Assembly (NCBI RefSeq): GCF_004004555.2
Contig: NZ_SACP01000001.1
Location: forward strand, 186,001-250,000
Length of the DNA: 64,000 nucleotides
Direction: 5' to 3'
DNA from: Methylobacterium oryzihabitans
GTDB taxonomy: Bacteria > Pseudomonadota > Alphaproteobacteria > Rhizobiales > Beijerinckiaceae
Shown here: one piece after another, positions 48,166-59,017 of the stretch
Layout of the letters: every line of letters begins with the position of its first letter
Numbering within the stretch: position 1 is the stretch's first letter
Notes under the pieces: model-generated
Told to the model about the DNA's origin: nothing
The model's input: only the letters and a program-made list of their open reading frames with translations
Database searches by the model: none
Position numbers and translations under genes: made by a program

Positions 48166-48626
48166 GGTGTCCTCCAAAGATCCTGTCTCGTGGCCCGCGC
48201 CCGGGATGGGGCGGCGGGAGGGTGACCGGGGGGCCGGCGCGGCGGCGATCCGCCGGCCGTCGTACCCCTCGTGTCCGCGGCGTGGTCCGGCCGGTCCGTG
48301 CAAGAGCAGCCTCCGCCGCTCGCCCCGTTTGATCGTCCGACGGCCCCGGCTCGCGGCCCGGCATCACCGTGAGCCGGACTATGCGAGCCCGCCGGTGAGA
48401 AGGAAAACTGAAAAAACTTGGATGGACATTCAGAAATTTCGAAGTCGTACTTTCTGGCGAAGACGGACTTGTACTTTCTGGCAAGGCCAGGAACCTTTTC
48501 AAGATCTTCGAGCGCCCTGGGCGCCTCCGGGGCCGCGCGCGTATCCGGACGGCGACGGTAAGCCGCGAACCAACCGCAGGTTCACGCATTGATACGCAAG
48601 GACAAGCTCACGATCCGGAGACGGTC
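48166..48626. promoter_or_regulatory. Divergent control region upstream of sgaA with CAGAAA/TTTCTG dyad and 12-base direct repeats
   Basis: No gene is seen in these 461 bases. A locally AT-rich stretch at about 48395-48485 contains the 12-mer GTACTTTCTGGC twice (48447-48458 and 48471-48482, 24 bases apart), and CAGAAA (48431-48436) facing TTTCTG (48451-48456). In M. extorquens the LysR-type regulator QscR is known to activate the sga promoter. These repeats are candidate binding sites; the link to QscR is inference. Confidence 0.5.
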
Positions 48627-48920
48627 ATGCTGAAGGTGATCTTGGTGGCTGGCGCGCTGGCGGCCGGAACGGGCGCTGCCGCGGCCCGGGACGGCGCGAC
48701 GCTGGAGGAGGCCGGCCTGATGCCGGTCGAGGTCGTCGGGTTCCAGTCGGCGATTCCCGCCGGGCTGCCGATGTTCGCGGCCCTACCGAAGATGGCGCCC
48801 GGGGCCGAACTCGACCTGCGCAGCATCGACACCAGCGGCCTCGTCGCCTTCGCGCCGACGATGCCGGGCTTCGACCCGAATGCCGATATCGCGACCGGGT
48901 CGGTGCGGCCGATGAAGTAG
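48627..48920 (+). CDS. Small exported protein of unknown function
   Basis: The 97-residue product starts with a signal peptide (MLKVILVAGALAAGTGAAAA) and continues with ATLEEAGLMPVEVVGFQSAI, MFAALPKMAPGAELDLRSID and a C-terminal MPGFDPNADIATGSVRPM. No cysteine, metal site or membrane helix is seen in the mature part. GGAGACGG lies 4-5 bases before the ATG. It is divergent from sgaA across the shared control region. I do not recognise the family. Confidence 0.62.
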   Translation: MLKVILVAGALAAGTGAAAARDGATLEEAGLMPVEVVGFQSAIPAGLPMFAALPKMAPGAELDLRSIDTSGLVAFAPTMPGFDPNADIATGSVRPMK

Positions 48921-48928
48921 GGCGATCA

Positions 48929-48950
48929 CGCCCCGGCAAGCACTGGGGCG
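48929..48950. terminator. Short hairpin between two convergent genes
   Basis: CGCCCC (48929-48934) pairs with GGGGCG (48945-48950) in the 35-base gap between the small exported gene and the ATP12 gene. It lacks a T-run and is a weak candidate for a bidirectional terminator. Confidence 0.3.
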
Positions 48951-48955
48951 CCCCG

Positions 48956-49723
48956 TCAGCCGAGCGACGCCACCCGCGCCGCCGCCTCGAATTCGGCCCG
49001 GCGCGCCTCCAGGCGCGCCTCGGCCTCTGCGTCGCGGCCCCAGATTCCGGCCTGGAACGTCTCGTCGACATGGGCGGCCGCCCAGGCCGCCTCCGGTGTC
49101 GCGGCGCCGTGGACGACCGCGAGCGCCAGCAGCACCGAGCCGGACAGGGTCGTCATCGCGTGCAGGGCCGCGAGCCGGGTCGGGCTCTCCACCGACTCGA
49201 TCGCCCGGCGCAGGGCCGCGATCGTGCCCTCGGGCTGGGTCACGTGCATCACTCCCTCGCTGAGGATGAAGCGAGCGCCCAGCGCGTCGCGGGCCCAGTC
49301 GAGCACGGGATCCCAGGCCGCCGACTGTTCGGCGACGAGGCGCCCCGGATCGCCGGCCCGGTAGACCAGCAGGTCGCTGCCCGCATAGGCCACGAGGTCG
49401 TCCACCACCTCGGCCCGCCGCTCGGCGACGCCGTCGAGGGCGGAATTGACGAGGCGGGTGAGCGGCATCCGGGTCGGGTCGATCACCGCGACCTGCGCCT
49501 GCCACTCCGCCGCCAGCGCCTCGGCCAGGGCCGCCTGCGCCACCCGCAGCGCGCGCCGGCCCGGCGTGTTGGCTCCGCGCCCATCGAGCACGAGGCGCCA
49601 CCCGCCCGCCTCCTCGGCCACGCCGGCCTGCTCGTAGAAGCGCTTCGGCAGGCTCGGCCGTCCCGCAGCCCGGGCAACGCGCAGGGGATCGTCGGCGGGG
49701 GTGGGTGCGGGGGCGTCGGTCAT
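48956..49723 (-). CDS. ATP12 family F1-ATPase assembly chaperone
   Basis: The 255-residue protein matches the ATP12 family: PSLPKRFYEQAGVAEEAGGWRLVLDGRGANTPGRR is compressed at its N-terminus, with the later WQAQVAVIDPTRMPLTRLVN, DDLVAYAGSDLLVYRAG and a Glu/Trp-rich C-terminus (EAAWAAAHVDETFQAGIWG). In mitochondria Atp12 chaperones the F1 alpha subunit; alphaproteobacteria carry orthologues. It begins a minus-strand run with the HAD phosphatase, though they are separated by 94 bases. Confidence 0.88.
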   Translation of the reverse strand: MTDAPAPTPADDPLRVARAAGRPSLPKRFYEQAGVAEEAGGWRLVLDGRGANTPGRRALRVAQAALAEALAAEWQAQVAVIDPTRMPLTRLVNSALDGVAERRAEVVDDLVAYAGSDLLVYRAGDPGRLVAEQSAAWDPVLDWARDALGARFILSEGVMHVTQPEGTIAALRRAIESVESPTRLAALHAMTTLSGSVLLALAVVHGAATPEAAWAAAHVDETFQAGIWGRDAEAEARLEARRAEFEAAARVASLG

Positions 49724-49817
49724 GGGAGGGAGATAGGGAACGAGAGTTCTGGTTGCGAGTCGACTGGGACCTCGTTGGAGGGCCTGCGTCGCGCGCCGCG
49801 GCGGTCCTCGGGGAGGA

Positions 49818-50474
49818 TCAGATGCCCCGCTCCACCAGCACCCGCTCCAGCTCGGCGTAGGACGCGACCATCCGGTCGGCGCCGGCCGCGATCAGCGCCT
49901 CGGGCGTGTGGTAGCCCCAGGTCACCCCGAGGGCGGTGACTCCGGCGGCGCGGGCCATCGCCATGTCGTAGGTCGAGTCGCCGATCATGACGGTGTCGGC
50001 CGGGCTCGACCCGGTCTCGGCCATCGCCTGTTCCAGCATCGCCGGATGCGGCTTCGAGGGCGCGTCGTCCGCGGTCTGGATCGTCGCGAACCAGCCGTCC
50101 CAGCCGTGGGTCGCGACGAGGTGGTCGACGCCGCGGCGGGATTTCCCGGTGGCGATGCCCAGCACGGCCGCCGGACCGGCATGGAGGCGCGCGATCAGGT
50201 CGGCCGCGCCGGGAAACAGCGGCTCGCGGATCGCCGCCTCGGCGCGCAGGCGCGAGAAGGCGCCCTTGTACGCCTCGGCCAGTTCCGCCACCGGGCCGTC
50301 CGGCCCGACCAGGACGGTGAAGGCCTGGGCCAGCGACAGGCCGACGACCGACAGCGCCCGCTCGCGCCCCGGCGCCGGCAGCCCGACGGACGCGAACGCC
50401 TCGGCCTGGGCGGCCACGATCATGTGCTGGCTGTCGACGACGGTGCCGTCGATGTCGAAGACGACGAGGATCAC
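49818..50474 (-). CDS. HAD-superfamily hydrolase, phosphoglycolate phosphatase-like
   Basis: The 218-residue enzyme has the HAD motifs: nucleophile VVFDIDGTVVDSQ near the N-terminus, motif II Thr/Ser in GIATGKSRRG, Lys in PSKPHPAM and the acidic MIGDSTYDMAMARAAG. The helical cap after motif I (SVGLSLAQAF) places it with Gph-like HAD-IA phosphatases. GTG 50474 was chosen because GGGGAG lies about 9 bases upstream and the sequence starts directly with the nucleophile strand. The RluC-linked HAD gene is a common pairing in alphaproteobacteria, and rluA-family gene follows nearby. Confidence 0.85.
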   Translation of the reverse strand: MILVVFDIDGTVVDSQHMIVAAQAEAFASVGLPAPGRERALSVVGLSLAQAFTVLVGPDGPVAELAEAYKGAFSRLRAEAAIREPLFPGAADLIARLHAGPAAVLGIATGKSRRGVDHLVATHGWDGWFATIQTADDAPSKPHPAMLEQAMAETGSSPADTVMIGDSTYDMAMARAAGVTALGVTWGYHTPEALIAAGADRMVASYAELERVLVERGI

Positions 50475-50496
50475 GGCCTGACGCTCCCCGTCACCG

Positions 50497-50886
50497 TCAC
50501 GGGCGCCCCCGCGCCGGCTGTCCGGCCGGCGGCTGGATCCGCTCGTAGCCGAGGCGGCAGCGGGTGAGGAAGCGGCGGCGCGCCCCGCCATGGAGGTTGC
50601 GCCGGTGCGAGGCCCGGTTGCAGGCGGCGTAGGAGGTCCGCCGTCGCACCCGCTGGCCGGCCGCCTTGCCGTCGCCGCGGGGAGGCGCCGCATCGGCGCC
50701 GCGTCCCGGCTCGGCCGGCGTCCGGTCGGCGGGCTTTCCGCCCGCCCGCCCGGCCTCGGCCGGCGAGGCGGGGGCGGGCGCGGCGGCGGGCGCCGGAGCC
50801 GGCTGCTGGGCCCGGGAGGTCGGCGCCAATAGGGCCGTTCCGGCGAGGCCGAGCAGGCCGAGGCAGGCGAGCGCGACAGGTCTCAT
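50497..50886 (-). CDS. Exported basic protein with a PsiF-like Cys motif
   Basis: The 129-residue protein has a signal peptide (VALACLGLLGLAGTALLAPTS) followed by an Ala/Pro-rich linker of about 50 residues. A short basic domain YAACNRASHRRNLHGGARRR, then FLTRC, has the CNxxA...L.G..R..F...C pattern seen in PsiF repeats. Only one repeat is present. The function of PsiF proteins is unknown. It lies between rluA-family and HAD genes on the same strand. Confidence 0.6.
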   Translation of the reverse strand: MRPVALACLGLLGLAGTALLAPTSRAQQPAPAPAAAPAPASPAEAGRAGGKPADRTPAEPGRGADAAPPRGDGKAAGQRVRRRTSYAACNRASHRRNLHGGARRRFLTRCRLGYERIQPPAGQPARGRP

Positions 50887-50978
50887 CGGGCGGGCTCTCG
50901 TTGGTGGATCGACGCGGCCGGACGGCCTGCCCCCAGAATAAGGCGACGGCGCAGGTTGCCAAGCGGCACCGGGCGCCG

Positions 50979-52421
50979 TCAGTTCTCCGGCGCCTCGACG
51001 ATCGGGTCGTAGCGGGAGGCGTCGAAGCCGAGCAGGTTCCAGCTCTGCGCCATGTGCGGCGGCAGCGGCGCGGTCACGTCCACCGGCTGACCGGTGCGCG
51101 GATGCGGGATGACGATGCGCCGAGCGAGCAGGTGCAGCCGGTTCTGGATGCCGCCGGGCAGCTCCCAGTTCTCGATGTCGAAGTATTTCGGATCGCCGAC
51201 CAGCGGGTGCCCGATATGGGCGGCGTGGGCGCGCAACTGGTGGGTGCGCCCGGTCACCGGCTTGAGCGAGAGCCAGGCGAGCTTCTGGCCGGCCTGGTCG
51301 ACGGTGGCGTAGTAGGTCAGCGCGTGGCTCGCCCCCTCGTCCCCGTGCTGCGCCACCCGCATCCGCGCGTCGGCCTCCCCGACCTCCTCCTTGGCGAGGT
51401 AGGTCGAGACCCGGCCCTGGCGCACCCGCGGCACGCCGGCGGCGAGCGCCCAGTAGATCTTGCGCGCCGCCCGCGACCGGAAGGTCTTGGCCAGCGTCGC
51501 GGCGGCCAGCCGCGTCTTGGCGACGATGAGGCAGCCGGCGGTGTCCTTGTCGAGGCGGTGGACGAGGCGCGGCTTCTGCCCGTCGCCGTCGCGCATCGCC
51601 TCCAGCAGGCCGTCGACGTGGCGCGTGGTGCCCGAGCCGCCCTGGACCGCGAGGCCGAACGGCTTGTTGAGCACCATCATGTCCCGGTCCTCGTAGAGGA
51701 TCAGGGAGCGCAGGAAGGCGAGGTCGGATTCGGCCCGGGCGGGGCTCGGGCCGGTCGGACGCGGCTGGTCGAGCTTCAGCGGCGGCACCCGCACGCTCGC
51801 CCCGGGTTCGACCCGGTCTGCGGCCTTGGCGCGCTTGCCGTCGACCCGCAGCTCGCCCTTGCGCACGAGGCTCTGGATCCGGGTGAAGGGCAGTTGCGGG
51901 AAGCGGGCGGCGAGGAAGCGGTCGATCCGCATCCCGGCCTCGTCGGGCGTCACTTCGAGGGTCTGGACGCCGGTGGCGAGCGCCGCGGCGGTCGCCGCCC
52001 GCACCTCGCGCCGGGTCGGGGCGCCCTCGGGGCGGGGCGCGGCCGGGTTCGGGGCCGCGCGAGGGCGTGGGGCCGCAGACTCCCGGGGCGGACGCGGGCC
52101 GGCGGGCTTCAGGCCGGCCGGCTTGTCCCTCGTGGGCTTGGTCCCCGCAGACTTGGCACTCTGAGGCTTGGCACCCCCAGACTTGGCACCCGCCGGCCGC
52201 CCGGCGGGAGGGCGCGGGGCCGGGGGGGCGCCCTGCTCCCAGGGGGCGGCGTCGCCGAGGTCGCGCCCGGCCGCGGCGCGCTCGGCGGCGTCGCGCGCGG
52301 TATTGCGCGGCCCGGTGCGGGCACGGCCGTCGTCGCGGCGTCCCACGGGTGCGAAGGAGCGTCCGCCCGGGCCGGTCCGCGACCGCCCGGGACCGCCGCG
52401 GTGGGGAGGCTTGCCCGTCAT
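50979..52421 (-). CDS. RluA-family 23S rRNA pseudouridine synthase (RluC/D-like)
   Basis: The 480-residue protein converts uridine to pseudouridine in rRNA. An S4 RNA-binding domain (RIDRFLAARFPQLPFTRIQS, then GELRVDG) precedes the catalytic domain with HRLDKDTAG (catalytic Asp291) and the KPVTGRTHQLRAHAAHIGHP block. Family members are about 320 residues; here an N-terminal extension of about 150 residues is rich in Lys, Pro, Arg and Ala. It contains imperfect tandem repeats such as KPQSAKSAGTKP, visible in DNA at about 52140-52195. The exact target uridines cannot be told. Confidence 0.87.
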   Translation of the reverse strand: MTGKPPHRGGPGRSRTGPGGRSFAPVGRRDDGRARTGPRNTARDAAERAAAGRDLGDAAPWEQGAPPAPRPPAGRPAGAKSGGAKPQSAKSAGTKPTRDKPAGLKPAGPRPPRESAAPRPRAAPNPAAPRPEGAPTRREVRAATAAALATGVQTLEVTPDEAGMRIDRFLAARFPQLPFTRIQSLVRKGELRVDGKRAKAADRVEPGASVRVPPLKLDQPRPTGPSPARAESDLAFLRSLILYEDRDMMVLNKPFGLAVQGGSGTTRHVDGLLEAMRDGDGQKPRLVHRLDKDTAGCLIVAKTRLAAATLAKTFRSRAARKIYWALAAGVPRVRQGRVSTYLAKEEVGEADARMRVAQHGDEGASHALTYYATVDQAGQKLAWLSLKPVTGRTHQLRAHAAHIGHPLVGDPKYFDIENWELPGGIQNRLHLLARRIVIPHPRTGQPVDVTAPLPPHMAQSWNLLGFDASRYDPIVEAPEN

Positions 52422-52472
52422 GCGGCGCTGGTAGCACCGGCCCCGCCCGGCGGCAAACGGCCGCGAGGCCGG

Positions 52473-53297
52473 TCAGGCCCAGATCACCTGTGAGAACCCT
52501 TCCGCCCGCCCCCGCGGCGGGCCCGGCAGCGCCGCCCGCTGGTCGATCTGGAACCGGCGCACCACGTCGTCGGCTAGCGCGGCGAAGTCCTCGGCCGCGC
52601 GGCTGCGCGGGCGCGCGCCGCGCAGGGGCCGGCGCAGGGCGAAGGCCTCGCTCACTGCCACGTCGGTGCGGATGCCGCGCACCATCTGGCCGGGCCCGAA
52701 ATCCGTCCGCAGCCGGCCGAGCACGCCACGCTCGACGTTGGTGCGCAGGTCGATCCGCATCGGCGCCACGGCGAGGCCGAGCCGGGCGGCGTCGAAGCGC
52801 AGCATCACGTCGTGATAGGCGCGGGCGAACTGGCGCACGCCCTCCAGCCCGAGCGGGTCGAGGGTGGTCGGCACGATCACCCCGTCGCTCGCCATCAGGG
52901 CGCAGACCGCGAGCGCCGCGGCGGAGGGCGGCACGTCGAGGAGCACGAGATCGTAGCCGGCGGCGAGCGGGCCGAGCGCCTCGGCGAGGCAGCGCGGATC
53001 GCCGGCGACGATCTGCCCGTCGAAGTGCCGGTCGGCCGGGATCAGGTCGACGCCGTCCGCGGCGGTGGCGCGCAACCCGTCGCCCAAGGCGCCGCGCCGG
53101 CCCCGCAGCGGCGTGTGGGCGTTGGGCGCGCCGGGATCCGCCGTGATCCCGAAGCCGAGCCCGGCATGGCCCTGCGGATCGAGGTCGACCACCAGGATCC
53201 GGTGCCCCCTTCCCCCGAGTTCGGCCGCGAGATTGACCGCGGTGGTGGATTTCCCGGTCCCGCCCTTGCAGTTGGCGATGGAGAGAACCCGGGTCAT
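52473..53297 (-). CDS. Orphan ParA-family ATPase
   Basis: The 274-residue protein has the deviant Walker A KGGTGKST (residues 11-18) with both lysines, the motif VVDLDPQGHAGLGFG and DLVLLDVPPSAAALAVCALM (switch II). These define the ParA/MinD-like family of positioning ATPases. No parB or parS lies beside it, and rluA/rarA neighbours suggest a chromosomal orphan ParA that may place some other cargo. ATG 53297 starts MTRVLSIANC, directly before the P-loop strand; an upstream TTG start is less likely. Confidence 0.85.
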   Translation of the reverse strand: MTRVLSIANCKGGTGKSTTAVNLAAELGGRGHRILVVDLDPQGHAGLGFGITADPGAPNAHTPLRGRRGALGDGLRATAADGVDLIPADRHFDGQIVAGDPRCLAEALGPLAAGYDLVLLDVPPSAAALAVCALMASDGVIVPTTLDPLGLEGVRQFARAYHDVMLRFDAARLGLAVAPMRIDLRTNVERGVLGRLRTDFGPGQMVRGIRTDVAVSEAFALRRPLRGARPRSRAAEDFAALADDVVRRFQIDQRAALPGPPRGRAEGFSQVIWA

Positions 53298-53416
53298 GGC
53301 AGAACAGGGCGAGCAACGCGCGTCATGGCGGCCAATGTGCGGGCCGTCCGAGGCCGGCGTCAACGGTCGTTTCGGCGTTCGTCACGGAAGCGTCACGGTG
53401 CGGCGGGGCCGCATCG

Positions 53417-54727
<1,311 letters not shown>

Positions 54728-54771
54728 GCCCGCATCAACACCGGCCGGCCCCGCCTCGGCAAGGGCCGGAC

Positions 54772-55725
54772 TCACCCCGGCGCCCCGAGGGCGAGGGGGT
54801 CGTCGTCGGGCTCGGCGGCGAGGCGCACGAGGGTGCGGCGCAGCCAGCGATGGGCCGGGTCGTCGTCGTAGGAGGCGTGCCACAGCATCGAGATCGCGAC
54901 CTCGTCCAGCGCCACCGGCGCCGGGCTCACCGCGAGGCCGAGCGCCGCCGCGAACGAGGTCGCCAGCCGCGCGTGCATCGTGGTCAGAACCGGGGCGCTG
55001 CGGACCAGGAACGGCACCGCGAGGAAGCGCGGCGTCGTCACCGCGAGGGTCCGGCGGCGGCCGATCAGCGCCAGGGCGTCGTCCACCACCCCGTGCGCGG
55101 TCTCCTTCAGGCTGGTCAGGACGTGCGGGAAGCGCAGGTAGTCGTCGAGGCTGATCGGCGGCTCCAGCCCGACCAGGGCGGCGTTGAACATGCACAGGTA
55201 GTGCTCGCGGTAGAGCAGCCGGCGCTTGTGGTGCGCCTGCCCGTCCGGGAAGAGGCCGAGGCCGAGATCGACCCGGTCGGCGTCGAGGTCGGGCAGGATC
55301 CGGTCGCGGTCGACCGAGCGCAGCAGCAGGCGCACCCCCGGCGCCGTCTCGCGCAGGAAGGCGAGCAGCCGCGGGCCGAGCAGCACCTCGATGCTGTCGG
55401 GCATCGCCAGGGTGAACACCCGCTCGACCGTCGCCGGATCGAAGGCGTCGTCCCGGCGCACCAGCGCCTGCACCTGCCGCAGGGCCGCCCGCACCGGCCC
55501 GGCCAGCGCCATCGCCCGCGGGGTCGGGCGCATGCCCTCCGGGGAGCGGGTCAGCAGCTCGTCGTCGAACAGGCCGCGCAGGCGCCCGAGGCTGCTGCTC
55601 ATCGCCGACTGGCCGATTCCGATTCGTGCCGCCGCCCGGGTGACGCTGCGCTCGGTCAGCAGCGCGTCGAGGGCGACCAGAAGGTTGAGATCGACCCGAG
55701 CAAGATCGACATGATCAATAGTCAC
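54772..55725 (-). CDS. LysR-type regulator, NodD/MexT-like
   Basis: The 317-residue regulator has an N-terminal winged helix with DLNLLVALDALLTERSVTRAAARI and SAMSSSLGRLRGLFDDELLTR. This DLNLL..LD.L..ER pattern is typical of the NodD/MexT/NahR branch. A ligand-binding domain follows. It is transcribed divergently from a small exported protein, the usual LysR layout, and ATC/GAT boxes lie in the intergenic region. GTG 55725 has no clear ribosome-binding site; the coding sequence begins directly beside the putative operator. The inducer is unknown. Confidence 0.87.
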   Translation of the reverse strand: MTIDHVDLARVDLNLLVALDALLTERSVTRAAARIGIGQSAMSSSLGRLRGLFDDELLTRSPEGMRPTPRAMALAGPVRAALRQVQALVRRDDAFDPATVERVFTLAMPDSIEVLLGPRLLAFLRETAPGVRLLLRSVDRDRILPDLDADRVDLGLGLFPDGQAHHKRRLLYREHYLCMFNAALVGLEPPISLDDYLRFPHVLTSLKETAHGVVDDALALIGRRRTLAVTTPRFLAVPFLVRSAPVLTTMHARLATSFAAALGLAVSPAPVALDEVAISMLWHASYDDDPAHRWLRRTLVRLAAEPDDDPLALGAPG

Positions 55726-55726
55726 T

Positions 55727-55746
55727 ATCGATTCAATCGGTTTGAT
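55727..55746. promoter_or_regulatory. ATC-N5-GAT operator-like box in the LysR divergent region
   Basis: ATCGAT (55727-55732) and ATCGGTTTGAT (55736-55746, ATC-N5-GAT) lie between the divergent regulator start (55725) and the exported-protein gene. ATC/GAT spaced boxes are used by MexT- and NodD-like regulators, which matches the regulator subfamily. The assignment is inference. Confidence 0.4.
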
Positions 55747-55823
55747 TCATGTTGCGACGCAAAATAGATCGGGAGTCGGAACGGGGCCGGCGCGGCCCCG
55801 ACGACATCGGAACGAGCCGCATC

Positions 55824-56177
55824 ATGACACGTCTCACTCTCTCGCTCGCGGCCATTTTCGCCGCCCTCGCCGGCACCGCGACCGCCGAACCCCTCGCCCC
55901 CGCCGCCGGCCGCAGCCTGCGCCTCGGCGACCTCGAGGGCGTCGCCTACTACACCGCCGAACCCGCCGGCCACCGCGTCGTCGTCACCCTCGCCGAACCG
56001 TCGGGCCGGCCGGTCCGGGTCGAGGCGGTGCTCGCGCCCGATCAGGCCGTGACCCTGTCGGTGCCGCGCGAACCCGGCGCCGCCCCGGTCTCGGTGGTGC
56101 TCCGCCGCAGCGGCGACGCCGTCACGGTGACCGACACCGCCGAGCCCGGCCGTCGCGAGGCCGCGGCCCGGTTCTGA
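55824..56177 (+). CDS. Small exported protein of unknown function
   Basis: The 117-residue product has a signal peptide (MTRLTLSLAAIFAALAGTATA) and a predicted beta-rich mature part: LEGVAYYTAEPAGHRVVVTL, RVEAVLAPDQAVTLSVPRE and VVLRRSGDAVTVTDTAEP. It may fold as a small beta-sandwich. It is divergent from the LysR gene, so it is likely its target. I do not recognise a family. A palindromic repeat begins 11 bases after its stop. Confidence 0.65.
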   Translation: MTRLTLSLAAIFAALAGTATAEPLAPAAGRSLRLGDLEGVAYYTAEPAGHRVVVTLAEPSGRPVRVEAVLAPDQAVTLSVPREPGAAPVSVVLRRSGDAVTVTDTAEPGRREAAARF

Positions 56178-56187
56178 ACCACCCGTG

Positions 56188-56330
56188 TGATACGGAATCC
56201 GGAAGATTGCTTCCGGATTCCGTATCATCAGCCCGCGCGGCGCCTGAGCGGAGTCGATTTCCGCATCGCGAAGCGATCAATCGGAAATCGTATGATACGG
56301 ATTTTGGACGGTTCGTTCAAAAACCGTACG
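56188..56330 (+). repeat. Multi-stem palindromic repeat, copy B (three stems)
   Basis: The first stem TGATACGGAATCCGGAAG (56188-56205) pairs perfectly over 18 bases with 56210-56227 around a 4-base loop. The core CAGCCCGCGCGGCGCCTGAG follows. The second stem pairs CGATTTCCG (56255-56263) with CGGAAATCG (56282-56290) around the same ATCGC-GAA-GCGAT hairpin as copy A. A third, imperfect stem begins GATACGGATTTTGGACGG and resembles the first stem of copy A. Confidence 0.87.
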
Positions 56331-56894
56331 ACGCCGATTCGGCAGGGTCCGGCATGACCCTGGCCCCTCGCCCCCGTAACGTTCGAAGCGTCGGCGGATG
56401 CCGTTCCGGGGAGGAGCGCCTCGTGCGATCGACCCTGCGGCCGGGAGACCCGGTGATCCGAGAACCGGGACCCTCCCATCGTCGCGGTCCGTGCCGGCAC
56501 CGACCTGCCGCCAGGACGCGTGTCGGCAGCAATCGCCGATGCCACTACAGGAACAGAGGCATCGACCGCGGTCCGCGGTCGATACAACCTGATATACTTG
56601 CGTACTCAACCAAAAATAGTCTCGATTGCAATCGAACTCTACGAAATCGATCCGTGTTGATAACGATCCATTAGCATCTCGTTCGTACAGTTCGAACCCA
56701 CGGATCGGCGAGGCAGGATCCTGCCGCGGTCGAGCGGGCGACGCGAGTGTCCCGTCGATTGACGCCGTGAACCTTCCGGTCGCGACCTCGGTTCGGGCCC
56801 GACGCCTGCACGAGCCGTGAGATGGACGATTCCGCCGGACCGGCTGGAAGGACCCACCCGGCCTGGGCGGCAGGTACGGGGGAGGATGCGCGGG
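56331..56894. other. Long leader of the diguanylate cyclase gene with a 23-base dyad
   Basis: No convincing gene is present. ATCGACCGCGG (56561-56571) and CCGCGGTCGAT (56573-56583) form a near-perfect dyad around one T, followed by an AT-richer segment (56583-56690) with TCGATTGCAATCGA at 56622-56635. These could be operator or promoter elements of the downstream GGDEF gene. GGGGGAGG at 56878-56885 is its ribosome-binding site. Confidence 0.4.
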
Positions 56895-58142
<1,248 letters not shown>

Positions 58143-58209
58143 TCGCAGGGCGGGTTCCGGACGCGCCGGACCGGACGCCCTCATGGCTTTACAGGACAGT
58201 GCCGGGACG

Positions 58210-58920
58210 ATGATCCAGACCATGACGAGAGACCGTCGTTCGCTCTTCCACGCCGCGTCCCGGATCGCGTGGGCGCTCGCGGCGGCGCTCTGGGTCGTCG
58301 GGCCCGCCTCGCCCGGCCGGGCGGCCGAGCCCGGGCCGGACGCGGCGCCCTCCGGCGGGCTGACCGCCGGGAGCCTGCTGATCCGCGGGCGGCTCATCGG
58401 GTCGATCCCGGTCGGACAGCATTCCCGGATCGAGCCGATCGGGGGCCGGATCATCACCCCGACCCGCGCCCTGCCGGATGCGGACGCGACCTACTTCCTG
58501 ACCGACCGCATCGCGATCGCGGGCCAGGGCGGCATCCTCCCGACCCGAACCTCGATCCGGGGCTCACGCGTCGGCGACCTGCCGGTCGGCACCACCTGGA
58601 GCGCCAGCCTCAACGGCGCCGTGCAGGTCCATGTCCTGCCGCACGCCGCCTTCAACCCGTATCTCGGCGCGGGCGTGGGCTACACGGCGCCGATCGCCTA
58701 TCAGCCCGCAAAGCCGCTCGTGACCCCGATGAAGGCCGACCCGCAGGTGGGGCCGATGCTCCAGGCGGGGTTCGACTATCACCTCGGCGGCCGCTGGTAC
58801 GCCAACATGGAGATCAAGCGGTTCTTCCTGCCGACGCTGGTCTCCCGCATCGGGCCCGGCAGCGCGACGGTGGCGCTCGACATGGTGATCGTCGGCGCCG
58901 GCCTCGGCTACCGCTTCTGA
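58210..58920 (+). CDS. OmpW family outer-membrane protein
   Basis: The roughly 236-residue product has a signal peptide (AWALAAALWVVGPASPGRAA) and the OmpW pattern of an eight-stranded barrel: SLLIRGRLIGSIPVG, DATYFLTDRIAIAGQGG, HAAFNPYLGAGVGYT and the final VDMVIVGAGLGYRF-like strand (VALDMVIVGAGLGYRF). OmpW proteins form narrow hydrophobic channels. The start is uncertain among ATG 58183, 58210 and 58222; 58210 has GGGA just upstream. It lies 67 bases after the GGDEF gene and may be cotranscribed. Confidence 0.82.
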   Translation: MIQTMTRDRRSLFHAASRIAWALAAALWVVGPASPGRAAEPGPDAAPSGGLTAGSLLIRGRLIGSIPVGQHSRIEPIGGRIITPTRALPDADATYFLTDRIAIAGQGGILPTRTSIRGSRVGDLPVGTTWSASLNGAVQVHVLPHAAFNPYLGAGVGYTAPIAYQPAKPLVTPMKADPQVGPMLQAGFDYHLGGRWYANMEIKRFFLPTLVSRIGPGSATVALDMVIVGAGLGYRF

Positions 58921-59017
58921 GCCCAGGCGGCCCGCCCGATCCCCTCGCGCCCGCCGGAATGCTATCCCGGCCTCTACGATAAGGACTTGCACGACGACGA
59001 TTCGGGAGGAGACCGGC

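Noticed and set aside
56228..56816. Short open frames on both strands after the palindromic repeat
   Set aside because: They lack ribosome-binding sites and motifs, and several run through the repeat.
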